Notes: a model not told the origin generated them from the letters alone. 64,000 bases of DNA from Bacteroidales bacterium (GCA_017651465.1 JAGCCX010000024.1:31647-95646), one strand, 5' to 3'; positions 34,575-43,911 are shown, numbered from the stretch's first letter. A program made the numbers and translations.

Positions 34575-36083
34575 TCAATAGCCCGGATTCTGGGCGACAC
34601 TCTTGTTAATGTTCAAAACAGACACCGGGATAGGCAGAAGAGTCTGCCATTCGGCGATAGGGTTCACCACATAGTCGTATGCGGCGTAGAACGGCTCGGA
34701 AGCGAGGAACTCGTTGATGGTAGAGACCGCGATGCCCCACCTCAGAAGGTCGAAGTAGCGCTGGTTCTCGAATGCGAATTCGAGCCTGCGCTCGCTCCTG
34801 ACCGCCTGGCGGAAGGCGTACTTGGACGCCACGTCGGCCATATCATACACAGGTACGCCGGCGCGCTCGCGGATAGCGTTGAGCAGGGTGAGTGACTCTG
34901 CTGTGGGCCCGTTAAGCTCGTTGTCGGCCTCGGCCTTGAGGAGCATCACATCGGCAAGGCGGATAATCGGGAAGTCATTCTCGGCATCGTACTCGCTGGT
35001 CATATCGGGGTCGATGAACTTGTTGCAGTAGCGTGCGTTGGCATTGTCAACTATGACACCGGTGGTCTTGTTGAAGTAGCTCTCCTGCAGGCAAACGTCC
35101 TTGCGGAGGTCGCCGGGATTGACGTTGAACGCGGAGATGATGCTGTTGCTGGGATAGTTGTACTGCTTGGGGGCTCCGATGGCCACGTTGCCGCCGTTGT
35201 TGACGGGGGCATAAAGGGTGGTGAAAGGAGACCCGATTCCAAGGTTTCCGCTGCGGTACCTTACTGCGAATATGATTTCGGCATTGCCCTCCTTGTTCTT
35301 GTCGAAGATGTCGGCGTAAGGAACGAGTGCAGCTCCGGAAGTAGGATTGCCGCAAGCCTCAAGCACCTGACCCAGAAGGGTCGAAGCCCGTGCATACTTG
35401 GGCTCCGAAGGCTTGTACGCCGTCATATACACCTTGGCGAGGAGAGCCTTGGCGGCCTTCATATCGGCGCGGCCAAGGTCGGTGGACGGCATAGTGTCAG
35501 GCAGAAGGGAGTTGTTGACTATAGCCTCGAGGTCCTCTTCGATCAGAGCCCACACATCTTCGGCCGGAGAACGCTGCATATAGCGGGCCTCATCGGCTCC
35601 GGTCTTGTTCTTGACAATGAAAACCGGCCCCCAGAGGCGCACCAGGTCGAAGTACATCCAGGCCCTGAGGAAGCGGGCCTCGCCCTCATAGCGGGCACGG
35701 AGACCCGGGTCGTCAACCACTTCGAGGTTGGCCAGCACGGTGTTGGCCCTGTTGACCACCACGTACAGGGCGTCCCAGTAATCCTGGACCCAGGCGTTGG
35801 CGGTGAGCACCACCAGCTGGTCCAGCTGCTCTATGAGCTTGGAGTCCTGGGAGGTGGAGTTGTTGACGCGCATACGGGCGTTGTCGGTGCGGAGCTCAGT
35901 CATAGCCCATTCGTTGTACAGCACATCGTACAAGCCGTTGTAAACACCTATCACAAGGTTGTTTACGGATGTAGCGTCCTTGACGTACTCATTGGCCGCC
36001 ACCTCGGAGTAAGGATACTTGTCGAGGTTGCAGGACGTGAAGGCGACGATGGAAACCAGTATCGGAATTATATACTTTTTCAT
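34575..36083 (-). CDS. susD: SusD/RagB-family glycan-binding lipoprotein
   Basis: This 502-aa lipoprotein (MKKYIIPILVSIVAFTSC) has NLDKYPYSEV just after the lipid Cys, as in SusD proteins. TPR-like helices follow (RYEGEARFLRAWMYFDLVRLWG), with the C-terminal ERRLEFAFENQRYFDLLRWG and final LLPIPVSVLNIN blocks. SusD closes over the SusC channel and captures oligosaccharide. It follows susC with a 12-base gap, the standard order. The start at 36083 is chosen because it begins the signal peptide. Confidence 0.96.
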   Translation of the reverse strand: MKKYIIPILVSIVAFTSCNLDKYPYSEVAANEYVKDATSVNNLVIGVYNGLYDVLYNEWAMTELRTDNARMRVNNSTSQDSKLIEQLDQLVVLTANAWVQDYWDALYVVVNRANTVLANLEVVDDPGLRARYEGEARFLRAWMYFDLVRLWGPVFIVKNKTGADEARYMQRSPAEDVWALIEEDLEAIVNNSLLPDTMPSTDLGRADMKAAKALLAKVYMTAYKPSEPKYARASTLLGQVLEACGNPTSGAALVPYADIFDKNKEGNAEIIFAVRYRSGNLGIGSPFTTLYAPVNNGGNVAIGAPKQYNYPSNSIISAFNVNPGDLRKDVCLQESYFNKTTGVIVDNANARYCNKFIDPDMTSEYDAENDFPIIRLADVMLLKAEADNELNGPTAESLTLLNAIRERAGVPVYDMADVASKYAFRQAVRSERRLEFAFENQRYFDLLRWGIAVSTINEFLASEPFYAAYDYVVNPIAEWQTLLPIPVSVLNINKSVAQNPGY

Positions 36084-36095
36084 ATTGCGTCTCAA

Positions 36096-39000
36096 TTAGA
36101 ATTTCACATCAACACCAAAGGTTATCGTGGTTGTCACGGGGAAGCCGCCTCGCTGGTATCCGGCAATCATCGGGGATGAATACACTCCCGAGAGCATACG
36201 GGACTCGGGGTTCACGCCCTTGTAGTCCTTGGACCACAGGTAGGCGAGGTTGTTGCCGGTCAGGTACACTCTCAGGCCGTCGAGTTTGTTCTTCAGGTCT
36301 TTCTTGGAGAAGGTGTACCCCATAATTACGTTGCGGAGGCAGATGTAGGAACCGTCCTGCAGAGGATAATCGGTGAGAAGCATATCGTAACCGACCTTCA
36401 TATAAGGCACCTTGCCGTTGCCAGGATGTTCCGGGCTCACCCAGCGGTCCTTGAGATAGGCGGTGTTGTATTTGTGGGATTCGTTGTAGAACACGTCGCC
36501 GTTGAAAACCGTCACACCCTGTACTCCCTGGATGAGGAACGACAGGTCGAACTTGCCGATTTTGAACGTGTTGGTCATACCGTAGGTAAAGTCGGGATAA
36601 GGATCGCCGAGGGCCACACGGTCTTCGTCGTTGAGCACGTTGTCGGGCTTGGCGTCCACTATGCGGAGGCCGCCGGGCACGTCAGCGGCAAAGTGCGGGT
36701 TGGACTGGATCTCATCCGTGGTGTTCCACACGCCGTTGGTCCTGAATCCGTAGTACTGGATAAGAGGTTCGCCCACGCGGGCGATGTAATTCTCGTTACG
36801 CTCGCCCTGGGTGATGACTTCCCTCTCGCCGCCGATCTCGAGGAGCTTGTTCCTCGAGAGGGAGAAGTTGAAGTCGGTGGTCCAGGTGAAGTCGCGGTTG
36901 GTGATGTTGACGGTGTTAAGCTGGAGTTCCACACCGGCGTTGCGTACGCGGCCGATGTTGTTCCAGTACTTGGTGAAACCGGTAAACGACTGGGTAGGCT
37001 GCTCGAAGAGCAATGCGCGGGTGATGGAATAGTAGGCGTCGAGGCTCAGGTTGATGCGGTTGCGGACCACGCTCAGGTCCAGACCGGCGTTGAACTCGTC
37101 CGTCTGCTCCCAGGTAATGTCGGCGTTTGCCAGAGTGGAAGAATTGTTGGCAGTACCCGATACCAGGGCGCCGTTTCCTGCACCGGTGGCGTAATTGGCG
37201 CCTCCCAGAACTTCAAGGGCGGAGAAGTAATTGACGTTGTTGTTGCCGGTCACACCGTATGATGCCCTAAGCTTGAGGGCGTTAAGCCAGTCGATGTGCT
37301 GCATCCAAGGCTCCTGCGACACTCTCCAGCCCACCGATACCGAAGGGAACCAGGCGTTGCGGTTGCCACGGGTAAAGAGCGATGAGCGGTCGAGACGCAG
37401 GGAGGCGGAGAGCAGATACTTGTCGGCGTAGCTGTAGGTGGCCCTGGCGAGTCCCGACTCCAGAATCTTGTCGGGATAACGGAAGGTACCGGTACCGGAG
37501 CCGTTGCCGTTGTTGGTAGCTGCGAGCGAGAATACCGTAGCCGCGTTGAGGGTGTGGATGTCGTCGGTGGGGAATCCCGTACCGTCGAGGGATACACGCT
37601 GCACGCGGGTGTTCTCGAGGGTGTAACCAGCCAGCAGGTCGAGCTTGTGGCGCCCCTTGATGAGGTTGTAGGTGAGGGTATTCTCGGTGAGCAGATCTAC
37701 ATACAGGGTGCTGTTGAACGTAGCAGTGCTGGGAGTGCCGTCCTTGAGGGCGTTGAGATTCTCGTAGCTGTAAGAGGGGGTGTAACGCACATTGAAGCCG
37801 TTGGAACTCTTGAACTTGAGGCCCTTGACGATGGTAATTTCGATGTAGGCGTTGCCCAGGCCGGAGAACGATTCGCCCCAGCGCTCGGTATTTGCCATAA
37901 CGCTCTTGGGGTTGTTGTTGGCCGAGTTGAAGGGGCTTACCTTGCTGTCCCAGGTGGGGTTGCCGTACGAGTCGGGATCGCCGGTAGGAGTGGTGATCTG
38001 GTTGAAATGGCTTCCGCGGGCGAATCCGGTGTATCCTCCGGTGAACTCGGTGGTCCAGTCGTTGTGCATAACCGGGAGGAAAGAAGGAGTCCTGTAGAAG
38101 TCGATGAAGTTGTTGCGGGGACGCTCGGTCTTGGAGTAGTTTGCCGAAACGTTGTATCCGAACTTCACGCTGGGGCTCAGGTCCACATCCAGCCTGGTGC
38201 GCAGCGAGAGCTTGTCAACCGAGTTCTGCAGCATAATACCCTGGTCCTTGGTGTAGGAGGCGGAGGTATAGTAGCGCATAGTCTTGCGGCCGCCGCTCAC
38301 GGTGAACTGGGCGTTGGTGATTCCGGTGAAGTCGCGAAGACCCTCTCGCTGCCAGTCAGTGGCGCCGATATTCTTCTCGACCCAAGCGGCTGCACGGTCT
38401 TGTCCTTTGACGGCAGGTCCGCCCACTGACTCCTCGAATTCCTGAAGCCTCAGGTAGTCGGTGGCGGTCAGAAGGTCGTGAAGCTTATAGGCGTATTTCA
38501 TTCCCTGATACACTTTTACGGAGTAGTGGGGCTCGTCGGCCTTGCCTCCCTTGGTGGTGATCATAATGACTCCGTTGGCAGCACGCGAACCGTAGATTGC
38601 GGCCGATGCAGCGTCCTTGAGAATCTCGATGGACTGGATGTCGGAGGCATTCACCGTAGAAAGACCGTCGGGGACCGGGTAACCATCGACTATCACCAGA
38701 GGCGAGCTGTCGGCCGATATGGAACCGGTGCCGCGAACCCTGATGGTGGGCACTACGCCGACCTCGGAGGTGTTGTTGTTGATGGTAAGGCCGGCCACCT
38801 GGCCCTGGAGGGCTGTAGCCACGTCGGACACGGGAATGTCGATCAGCGCACCACCTCCTTCGATCTTGGAAATTGAACCTGTGAGGTGCGACTTGGCCTG
38901 GGTACCATAACCCACAACCACCACATCCTCGAGCAGGTTGTCGTCGATGTTCAAGCGTACGTCGATGTCACTGGAGTTGCCCACAGTGCGTTCTTCGTTT

Positions 39001-39245
39001 TTGTAACCGATGCACGAGAACACAAGCACAGCATCTTTGGAAGGAACGTTGATGCTGTAATGTCCGTCCAGATCGGTAGCAGTTCCGATGGTGGTGCCCT
39101 TGACCATAACGGACACGCCGATAAGCGGGCCTTCGTCGTCGGTCACTACGCCTCTCACCTGCCGGTTCTGCGCAGAAAGCGTTATGGGCAACAGGGCCAG
39201 CATAAGCGCTAATAGTCTGAATTTTAATTGATTGGCGAATCGCAT
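36096..39245 (-). CDS. susC: SusC/RagA-family TonB-dependent outer-membrane transporter
   Basis: This 1049-aa protein has a signal peptide ending LSAQ and an N-terminal carboxypeptidase-regulatory-like domain (RGVVTDDEGPLIGVSVMVKG). It then has the SusC TonB-box region (LEDVVVVGYGTQ), a plug (SILKDAASAAIYGSRAANGVIMITTKGG) and a large barrel ending in a terminal Phe (GVDVKF). It imports oligosaccharides through the outer membrane using TonB energy. It is first in the long operon. A -7 element and the 39281 palindrome lie upstream. Confidence 0.97.
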   Translation of the reverse strand: MRFANQLKFRLLALMLALLPITLSAQNRQVRGVVTDDEGPLIGVSVMVKGTTIGTATDLDGHYSINVPSKDAVLVFSCIGYKNEERTVGNSSDIDVRLNIDDNLLEDVVVVGYGTQAKSHLTGSISKIEGGGALIDIPVSDVATALQGQVAGLTINNNTSEVGVVPTIRVRGTGSISADSSPLVIVDGYPVPDGLSTVNASDIQSIEILKDAASAAIYGSRAANGVIMITTKGGKADEPHYSVKVYQGMKYAYKLHDLLTATDYLRLQEFEESVGGPAVKGQDRAAAWVEKNIGATDWQREGLRDFTGITNAQFTVSGGRKTMRYYTSASYTKDQGIMLQNSVDKLSLRTRLDVDLSPSVKFGYNVSANYSKTERPRNNFIDFYRTPSFLPVMHNDWTTEFTGGYTGFARGSHFNQITTPTGDPDSYGNPTWDSKVSPFNSANNNPKSVMANTERWGESFSGLGNAYIEITIVKGLKFKSSNGFNVRYTPSYSYENLNALKDGTPSTATFNSTLYVDLLTENTLTYNLIKGRHKLDLLAGYTLENTRVQRVSLDGTGFPTDDIHTLNAATVFSLAATNNGNGSGTGTFRYPDKILESGLARATYSYADKYLLSASLRLDRSSLFTRGNRNAWFPSVSVGWRVSQEPWMQHIDWLNALKLRASYGVTGNNNVNYFSALEVLGGANYATGAGNGALVSGTANNSSTLANADITWEQTDEFNAGLDLSVVRNRINLSLDAYYSITRALLFEQPTQSFTGFTKYWNNIGRVRNAGVELQLNTVNITNRDFTWTTDFNFSLSRNKLLEIGGEREVITQGERNENYIARVGEPLIQYYGFRTNGVWNTTDEIQSNPHFAADVPGGLRIVDAKPDNVLNDEDRVALGDPYPDFTYGMTNTFKIGKFDLSFLIQGVQGVTVFNGDVFYNESHKYNTAYLKDRWVSPEHPGNGKVPYMKVGYDMLLTDYPLQDGSYICLRNVIMGYTFSKKDLKNKLDGLRVYLTGNNLAYLWSKDYKGVNPESRMLSGVYSSPMIAGYQRGGFPVTTTITFGVDVKF

Positions 39246-39280
39246 ATTATATTAAATGGTATTAGTATCGTGCCTCTGAA

Positions 39281-39296
39281 AATTGGTTAACCAATT
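39281..39296. promoter_or_regulatory. Candidate FadR-type operator, copy 2
   Basis: AATTGGTTAACCAATT is identical to the palindrome at 17090-17105. It lies 10 bases downstream of a minus-strand -7 element, TATATTTG (39307-39314), and 35 bases upstream of the susC ATG. A bound protein would cover the transcription start and block the main operon, which fits a repressor released by a pathway intermediate. Confidence 0.75.
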
Positions 39297-39306
39297 CCAT
39301 CTTGGG

Positions 39307-39337
39307 CAAATATAACCATTTAATTTTTAATTCCAAT
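39307..39337 (-). promoter_or_regulatory. susC operon promoter
   Basis: On the minus strand TATATTTG (39307-39314) fits the Bacteroidetes -7 consensus. ATTG (39334-39337), 19 bases upstream, is a fair -33. The candidate FadR-type operator begins 10 bases downstream of the -7. Confidence 0.55.
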
Positions 39338-39377
39338 ATTAAAATCCAATTATTTACAGCCGAGGTAATAACAGATT

Positions 39378-41095
39378 TTACTGCCGTGAGTCGATGGTCA
39401 TTACCAGAGTCTGACTCTCGCCCGGGCCGAGGAGGGCGGTTTTTCCGAAAGCCTTGAGTACCGGGTCTTTGAAGAAGACTACTTCTTTCCCCGCCACGGC
39501 GCCAGTGTTTGTGACCGTTACAGTTACCGTGTCGCCTGAGCACACGGGTTCGCTATGCTCAAAAGATGTGTACGACAGGCCAAAACCGAAGGGATATGAC
39601 ACGGCCGAAGCTTCGGATTTAAGGTAGTAGCGGTAACCTACGTCAAGCCCCTCCTCGTACACGGTGTAGCCGACATTTTTCACGTCTTTTTCTTTCCCGC
39701 TTCCTGCCGTCATCGATCCCTTGCCGGAATAGTTGTACGGGAAATTGGCGGACGAAGGCAGGTCGAAGTAATCGACCGGGAATGTGACGGGAAGCCGCCC
39801 GCTGGGGCAAACCCTGCCGGAAATAATGCCGCCCAGGGCCTCTCCGCCCTCCTGCCCCGGCTGCCAGGCAAGGAGGATGGCGTCGGGCAGCTGCTTCCAC
39901 GACGCGGTTTCCACTACCCCGCCCACGTTGAGCACCACCACCACTTTCTTGCCCCACGCCTGGAAGGCTTCGCACACCTTCTCCAGCAGGCTTCTTTCCA
40001 GATCGGTGAGCAGGAAATCGTCTTCCAGATGTCTGTCGCCGCCTTCTCCGGCCTGCCGGGCGATGGTTACTATGGCCATATCCGCCTCTGTGGCGGCTGA
40101 CCGCACCACGGGCTCGGAAACGGACAATTCGGGGCTGCCGGGACTGCCGAGCATACCGGAGAGCAAGCCCTTGGGTGGCGGATTCTTTTTGATATGCGTC
40201 TCATAGAGCGCAGCGAGGGGTCCGAAGGGTGTTATCCCCTCTCGCGAGAGGCCCTCGTACAGGCTTACAACGTAAGGACGGTGTACGTGGCCGGAACCGG
40301 TTCCGCCGGCCAGAAGTTGGTAGGAGCCCACGCCGAAAAGTGCCGCCACGCTGCCAGGAGCGGCAGGAAGCGCTCCCCCGTCGTTTTTGAGCAGAACTAT
40401 TCCCTCCTCCGCAGCCTCGCGGGACACCAGCGCGTGCGCCTCCAGGTCGGGGGCGAGCGAAGGGGTGTACCCCTTGAAGGTGGGGGTTTTAACAATCAAC
40501 TCCAACACGCGCCGCACACACAGGTCGAGAGCATCCTCGGAGAGTTCCCCGCTCTTGACTTTTCTTACCAGTTCGTTTATCTGGGAGTTCTCGCCGGGCT
40601 CCATCAGGTCGCAGCCGGCAGCAATCTGGGCGGGAGTATCGCGCTTGCGCGTCCAGTCCGTCATCACAAGGCCCCCGTAGCCCCATTCGTCCCGCAGCAC
40701 ATCGGTCAGAAGCCATTTATCTTGCTGGGTATGAACGCCGTTGAGCATATTGTACGATGCCATAACGGTCCAGGGCTGCGCCTCCCGGATCACGATCTCG
40801 AAGTTGCGGAGGTATATCTCCCGCAGTACGTCTTCATCTACCCTGGAATCGTTCCAGAAACGGTTGGTTTCCTGATTGTTAGCCGCAAAATGCTTGACCG
40901 AGGTACCCACTCCCTGCGACTGCACGCCACGCACGTAGGCGGCGGCAATACGGCCGCTCAGCAGCGGGTCTTCGGAGTAGTATTCGTAGTTGCGGCCGCA
41001 GACTCGTCGATATTATCTTCCTGCAGTTCAACCCCTTGCGCCATCAACGCCAAGGAGCAAAAAATGGTGGCCAATATCAGTACGAAGCGTCTCAT
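39378..41095 (-). pseudogene. GH3 beta-glycosidase broken by an internal deletion
   Basis: An ATG at 41095 begins a good signal peptide (MRRFVLILATIFCSLALMAQ) and the usual start of the GH3 fold (ELQEDNIDE). The frame then jumps directly to CGRNYEYYSEDPLLSGRI, a motif that normally lies more than 100 residues further on. The continuation is in another frame, and the original frame stops after about 40 codons. The rest is intact: KHFAANNQETNR, the nucleophile Asp in GLVMTDW, the C-terminal GH3 domain and a fibronectin III-like end. Most of the first half of the TIM barrel is missing, so the product should be inactive. Confidence 0.85.
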
Positions 41096-41125
41096 ACCCC
41101 TATTATGGCTTGAGTAAAAAATGTT

Positions 41126-41911
41126 TCAAAGGTCAAAAGGGATTTCCCCTTTCATAAACAGCACAGCGTCACCGGTGATGAAAACCCGCGCGCCCTCCAA
41201 CTTCACTTTTAAAACGCCCCCGCGGGCCGACAACTGCTTTGCCCTCATCTCCTTCTTGCCCAGCTTTCCGGCCCACAATGGTGTCAAGTAGGTATGTGCG
41301 CTTCCGGTAACGGGGTCTTCGGGAACGTTCAGCTTGGGGTAGAAACAGCGTGACACAAAGTCGTATTCCTCTGAAGGAGCGGTAATTACGAGCCCCCGCC
41401 CTTCCAAGAGGCCGATGGCGTCAAAGTCGGGAATCAGGTCTGCAAGCTGCTTCTCCGAGTCCACTACCACAATCATATCGCCTTCGTCGTAATAGGCCTC
41501 CAGCGCAAGTCCGTCAGTGGCGGCATATATCTCATCATCTACGGGGATAGGCTTGAACCTCCCGACCGGAAAATCCATTGTGTATCCGCCAGACTCCGGA
41601 CGGACTATAAGCTCCCCGCTAAGAGTATGGAAGTGCATCTCGGTGACTCCCTTATCCTCGAACTGATGAAGCACGAAAGAAGTTGCCAGCGTTGCGTGGC
41701 CGCAAAGATCGACTTCTCCCCCGGGAGTGAACCATTTAAGATCGTAATGCCCAGGCCCTTTGTTAACCACAAAAGCCGTCTCCGAGTAGTTGTTCTCGAT
41801 GGCTATGGCCAGCATCAAATCGGGCGACGGCATCTGCTTGCACGGCAGCACCGCAGCCGGATTACCGGCAAAAAGCCGAGAAGTGAAGGCATCTACAATA
41901 TACTGAATCAT
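41126..41911 (-). CDS. PhzF-family isomerase/epimerase-like protein
   Basis: This 261-aa protein is a full-length PhzF fold. It opens IVDAFTSRLFAGNPAAV, with the catalytic Glu region in NNYSETAFV, and includes DLCGHATLATSFVL and DPVTGSAHTYLTPLWA. PhzF catalyses isomerisation in phenazine synthesis, but most members elsewhere have unknown substrates, and no phenazine genes are nearby. It is cytosolic. It sits between the broken GH3 gene and the toxin-antitoxin-like pair without operon links. Confidence 0.93.
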   Translation of the reverse strand: MIQYIVDAFTSRLFAGNPAAVLPCKQMPSPDLMLAIAIENNYSETAFVVNKGPGHYDLKWFTPGGEVDLCGHATLATSFVLHQFEDKGVTEMHFHTLSGELIVRPESGGYTMDFPVGRFKPIPVDDEIYAATDGLALEAYYDEGDMIVVVDSEKQLADLIPDFDAIGLLEGRGLVITAPSEEYDFVSRCFYPKLNVPEDPVTGSAHTYLTPLWAGKLGKKEMRAKQLSARGGVLKVKLEGARVFITGDAVLFMKGEIPFDL

Positions 41912-41949
41912 AAAGCACTGGGTATTATCATCGTAAAAATAGAAAAAAA

Positions 41950-41980
41950 TTGGGATAATGGAAAAAATGACATATCTTTG
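41950..41980 (+). promoter_or_regulatory. Promoter of the DUF3990 / HTH pair
   Basis: TTG (41950-41952), a 20-base gap and TATCTTTG (41973-41980) match the Bacteroidetes promoter form. The ATG at 42006 follows after about 25 bases. This supports that start over the upstream in-frame ATG at 41958, which lies before the -7. Confidence 0.65.
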
Positions 41981-42005
41981 TAGTAATACTACAGTCTTAC
42001 TTTTT

Positions 42006-42677
42006 ATGGAGACACTATATCACGGTTCAAAACAGATCATTCTGAGACCTGCTTTCGGAAAAGGAAATCCCGAGAACGACTACGGGCTGGGATTCTATTG
42101 CACGCGAGAGGCAGAGCTTGCCAGAGAATGGGCCTGCTCGGAGGAGGACGACGGATTTGCGAACCGATATCTGCTCCAGACGGAGGGCCTGTCCTGCCTC
42201 CATCTCAACAACGACGGATACCATATCCTGAACTGGCTCGCAATCCTGCTGGAAAACAGACGGTTCGACCTCTCTTCCCCGGTGTCGGTCAGGGCACGGC
42301 AGTACATCCTTGACACATTCCTTCCGGACTACAAAGGATATGACCTGATAGAAGGATACCGGGCCGACGATTCCTACTTCTCCTTCTCCAGGGCCTTCCT
42401 CGCCAACGGAATCACGCTGGAACAGCTCAGCCGGGCTATGCGGCTGGGAAAGTTGGGAGAACAAGTCGTTTTGCGTACCCCGGCCGCCTTCGATGCCATC
42501 TCGTTCGTCGAAGCCGTTCCCGTCGATGCTTCCATCTATTACATCCGAAGGCTGGCACGTGACAGAGGCGCCAGGGACGACTACAAGAAGATGCTCACCG
42601 AGACGCCGGCGGACCAAGAAACCTACGTATCGACCATCATCAACGAAAAATGGAATAACGATGACCCGCGCCTATGA
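42006..42677 (+). CDS. DUF3990 protein, ART-like toxin candidate
   Basis: This 223-aa protein opens METLYHGSKQIILRPAFGKG, followed by DYGLGFYCT and LAREWA, the pattern of DUF3990. That family is placed with ADP-ribosyltransferase-like folds on the basis of the Y-H-G and G-x-G-F-Y motifs. The next gene overlaps by 17 bases and carries an HTH, as expected for a toxin-antitoxin module. Enzymatic activity and target are inferred, not shown. The N-terminal 16 residues of the longer reading lie upstream of the promoter and are excluded. Confidence 0.8.
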   Translation: METLYHGSKQIILRPAFGKGNPENDYGLGFYCTREAELAREWACSEEDDGFANRYLLQTEGLSCLHLNNDGYHILNWLAILLENRRFDLSSPVSVRARQYILDTFLPDYKGYDLIEGYRADDSYFSFSRAFLANGITLEQLSRAMRLGKLGEQVVLRTPAAFDAISFVEAVPVDASIYYIRRLARDRGARDDYKKMLTETPADQETYVSTIINEKWNNDDPRL

Positions 42678-43302
42678 CATATCCTATCTGGACGACGCTA
42701 TGACCTCTCTTGGAGCTATGCTGGACTATGCCGTCAACTCCTGCGGCGAGGATATGGCACTTTTCTATGCACGTTTCCTCGCAAGCGGCGTCGCCGACTC
42801 CTTCTCCCGGGCCAACCCCAAATACCTCGGAGGTATGTCCGGAATAGAACTGGCGTCGCTGGTCGCTTCACGCACGGGCCGCGAGCTTCCAAAGGAGGAC
42901 GGGCTCATCGACATCGGCAGTCCTGAATACTGGACCGGGTGGACGCTGGCGTACCTGTCGTGGTATCTGGGGATGGACTTCGGGACCATCCAGTCACGGG
43001 GGCTGACTGTTCAATCGCTCCGCGACCGGTATCCAACCCTGCACGAGGCAGATCTGTCGAAATCTGTACAGTTTGCCCTCAAACGGCTCAAGGAAACCTC
43101 TGGCGGGAATCTTCTTAAGCGCGCTCGTAAGAACGCACGGCTGACGCAGCGGCAACTGTCCTCCACCGCGGGAATTCCACTCTCGGTCATCCGCTCCTAC
43201 GAACAAGACAAGCGCTCTCTGGAGAATGCCGAAACAGAAAACGTCTGGCGCATCTGCCAGGCCCTGGGATGCCGTATCGAAGACATACGGACGGGGTGGT
43301 GA
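42661..43302 (+). CDS. DUF3990-linked antitoxin-like protein with XRE HTH
   Basis: This 213-aa protein has an N-terminal helical region (about 1-75). A partner-type segment GSPEYWTGWTLAYLSWYLG and YPTLHEADLSKSVQFAL (about 90-140) is often found beside DUF3990 proteins. A C-terminal XRE-type helix-turn-helix (about 145-213) has LLKRARKNARLTQRQLSSTA and SYEQDKRSLENAET. It overlaps the DUF3990 gene by 17 bases. It would neutralise the toxin and repress the shared promoter. Fusion of both functions in one chain is slightly unusual. Confidence 0.82.
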   Translation: MTRAYDISYLDDAMTSLGAMLDYAVNSCGEDMALFYARFLASGVADSFSRANPKYLGGMSGIELASLVASRTGRELPKEDGLIDIGSPEYWTGWTLAYLSWYLGMDFGTIQSRGLTVQSLRDRYPTLHEADLSKSVQFALKRLKETSGGNLLKRARKNARLTQRQLSSTAGIPLSVIRSYEQDKRSLENAETENVWRICQALGCRIEDIRTGW

Positions 43303-43423
43303 AAGCTGCAAACTCTACATCGTTGTAGTCGGCTTTGTTTCCTTAATTTGGTATGAAAAATAAAGGTGGAACAGCTCTATTTCTCCTAACCGGGTTGAAG
43401 GCCGCCGGAACCAAATTATGCGT

Positions 43424-43855
43424 TCAATAAGTACACTCCGCAAGCTCCGCCTCCACTCCCGATTCCGGCTTGACGGCACTCGCTACTGCAGCAATAAAGC
43501 AGCCGAGAACCGGCTCCAGTTTGGCGTGTTTCAGCCACTCGGAGGCAAAGTATTCCTCCTTGATGTTGCCGTGTTTGATGATTACCATCGCTACTCTTGA
43601 ACCGACTTTTGGATAATCGTATCTAAGTATATACCAGGTAATTGGCGGAAACGTCTTGGGCTTGATCGGTTGCGGAACGACATCTATTGGGCGTTCGCCG
43701 GGAGTCAGATTCACCTTAGGCAATTCTGCAGCCTGCTGCACTTCTTGAGCACTTAGTTCTGACTCTAGATCCACAGAATCGTCATAATACTTCTTGAGGA
43801 TTCTTTCAAGCCCGTCCGAGAGACTCTGCTTTGCCTTATTCAATATATTATCCAT
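43424..43855 (-). CDS. Hypothetical 143-aa protein
   Basis: No family is recognised. Residues of about 1-45 are charged and helical (ERILKKYYDDSVDLESELSA), then a Pro-rich linker leads to an alpha/beta-looking part with ITWYILRYDYPK and RVAMVIIKHGN. There is no signal peptide. A 21-bp inverted repeat (43860-43880) lies just before the ATG and may regulate it. The gene is divergent from the VWA gene. Confidence 0.55.
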   Translation of the reverse strand: MDNILNKAKQSLSDGLERILKKYYDDSVDLESELSAQEVQQAAELPKVNLTPGERPIDVVPQPIKPKTFPPITWYILRYDYPKVGSRVAMVIIKHGNIKEEYFASEWLKHAKLEPVLGCFIAAVASAVKPESGVEAELAECTY

Positions 43856-43859
43856 TACT

Positions 43860-43880
43860 CTTAGCGTTTATAGCGCTAAG
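43860..43880. promoter_or_regulatory. Inverted repeat before the 143-aa gene
   Basis: CTTAGCG (43860-43866) and CGCTAAG (43874-43880) form perfect 7-bp arms around 7 bases, starting 5 bases upstream of the start codon. It could be a repressor site or a hairpin over the ribosome-binding region. Confidence 0.45.
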
Positions 43881-43911
43881 GTCGAAATGCTATGTTGAAA
43901 ATCCAAATTCT

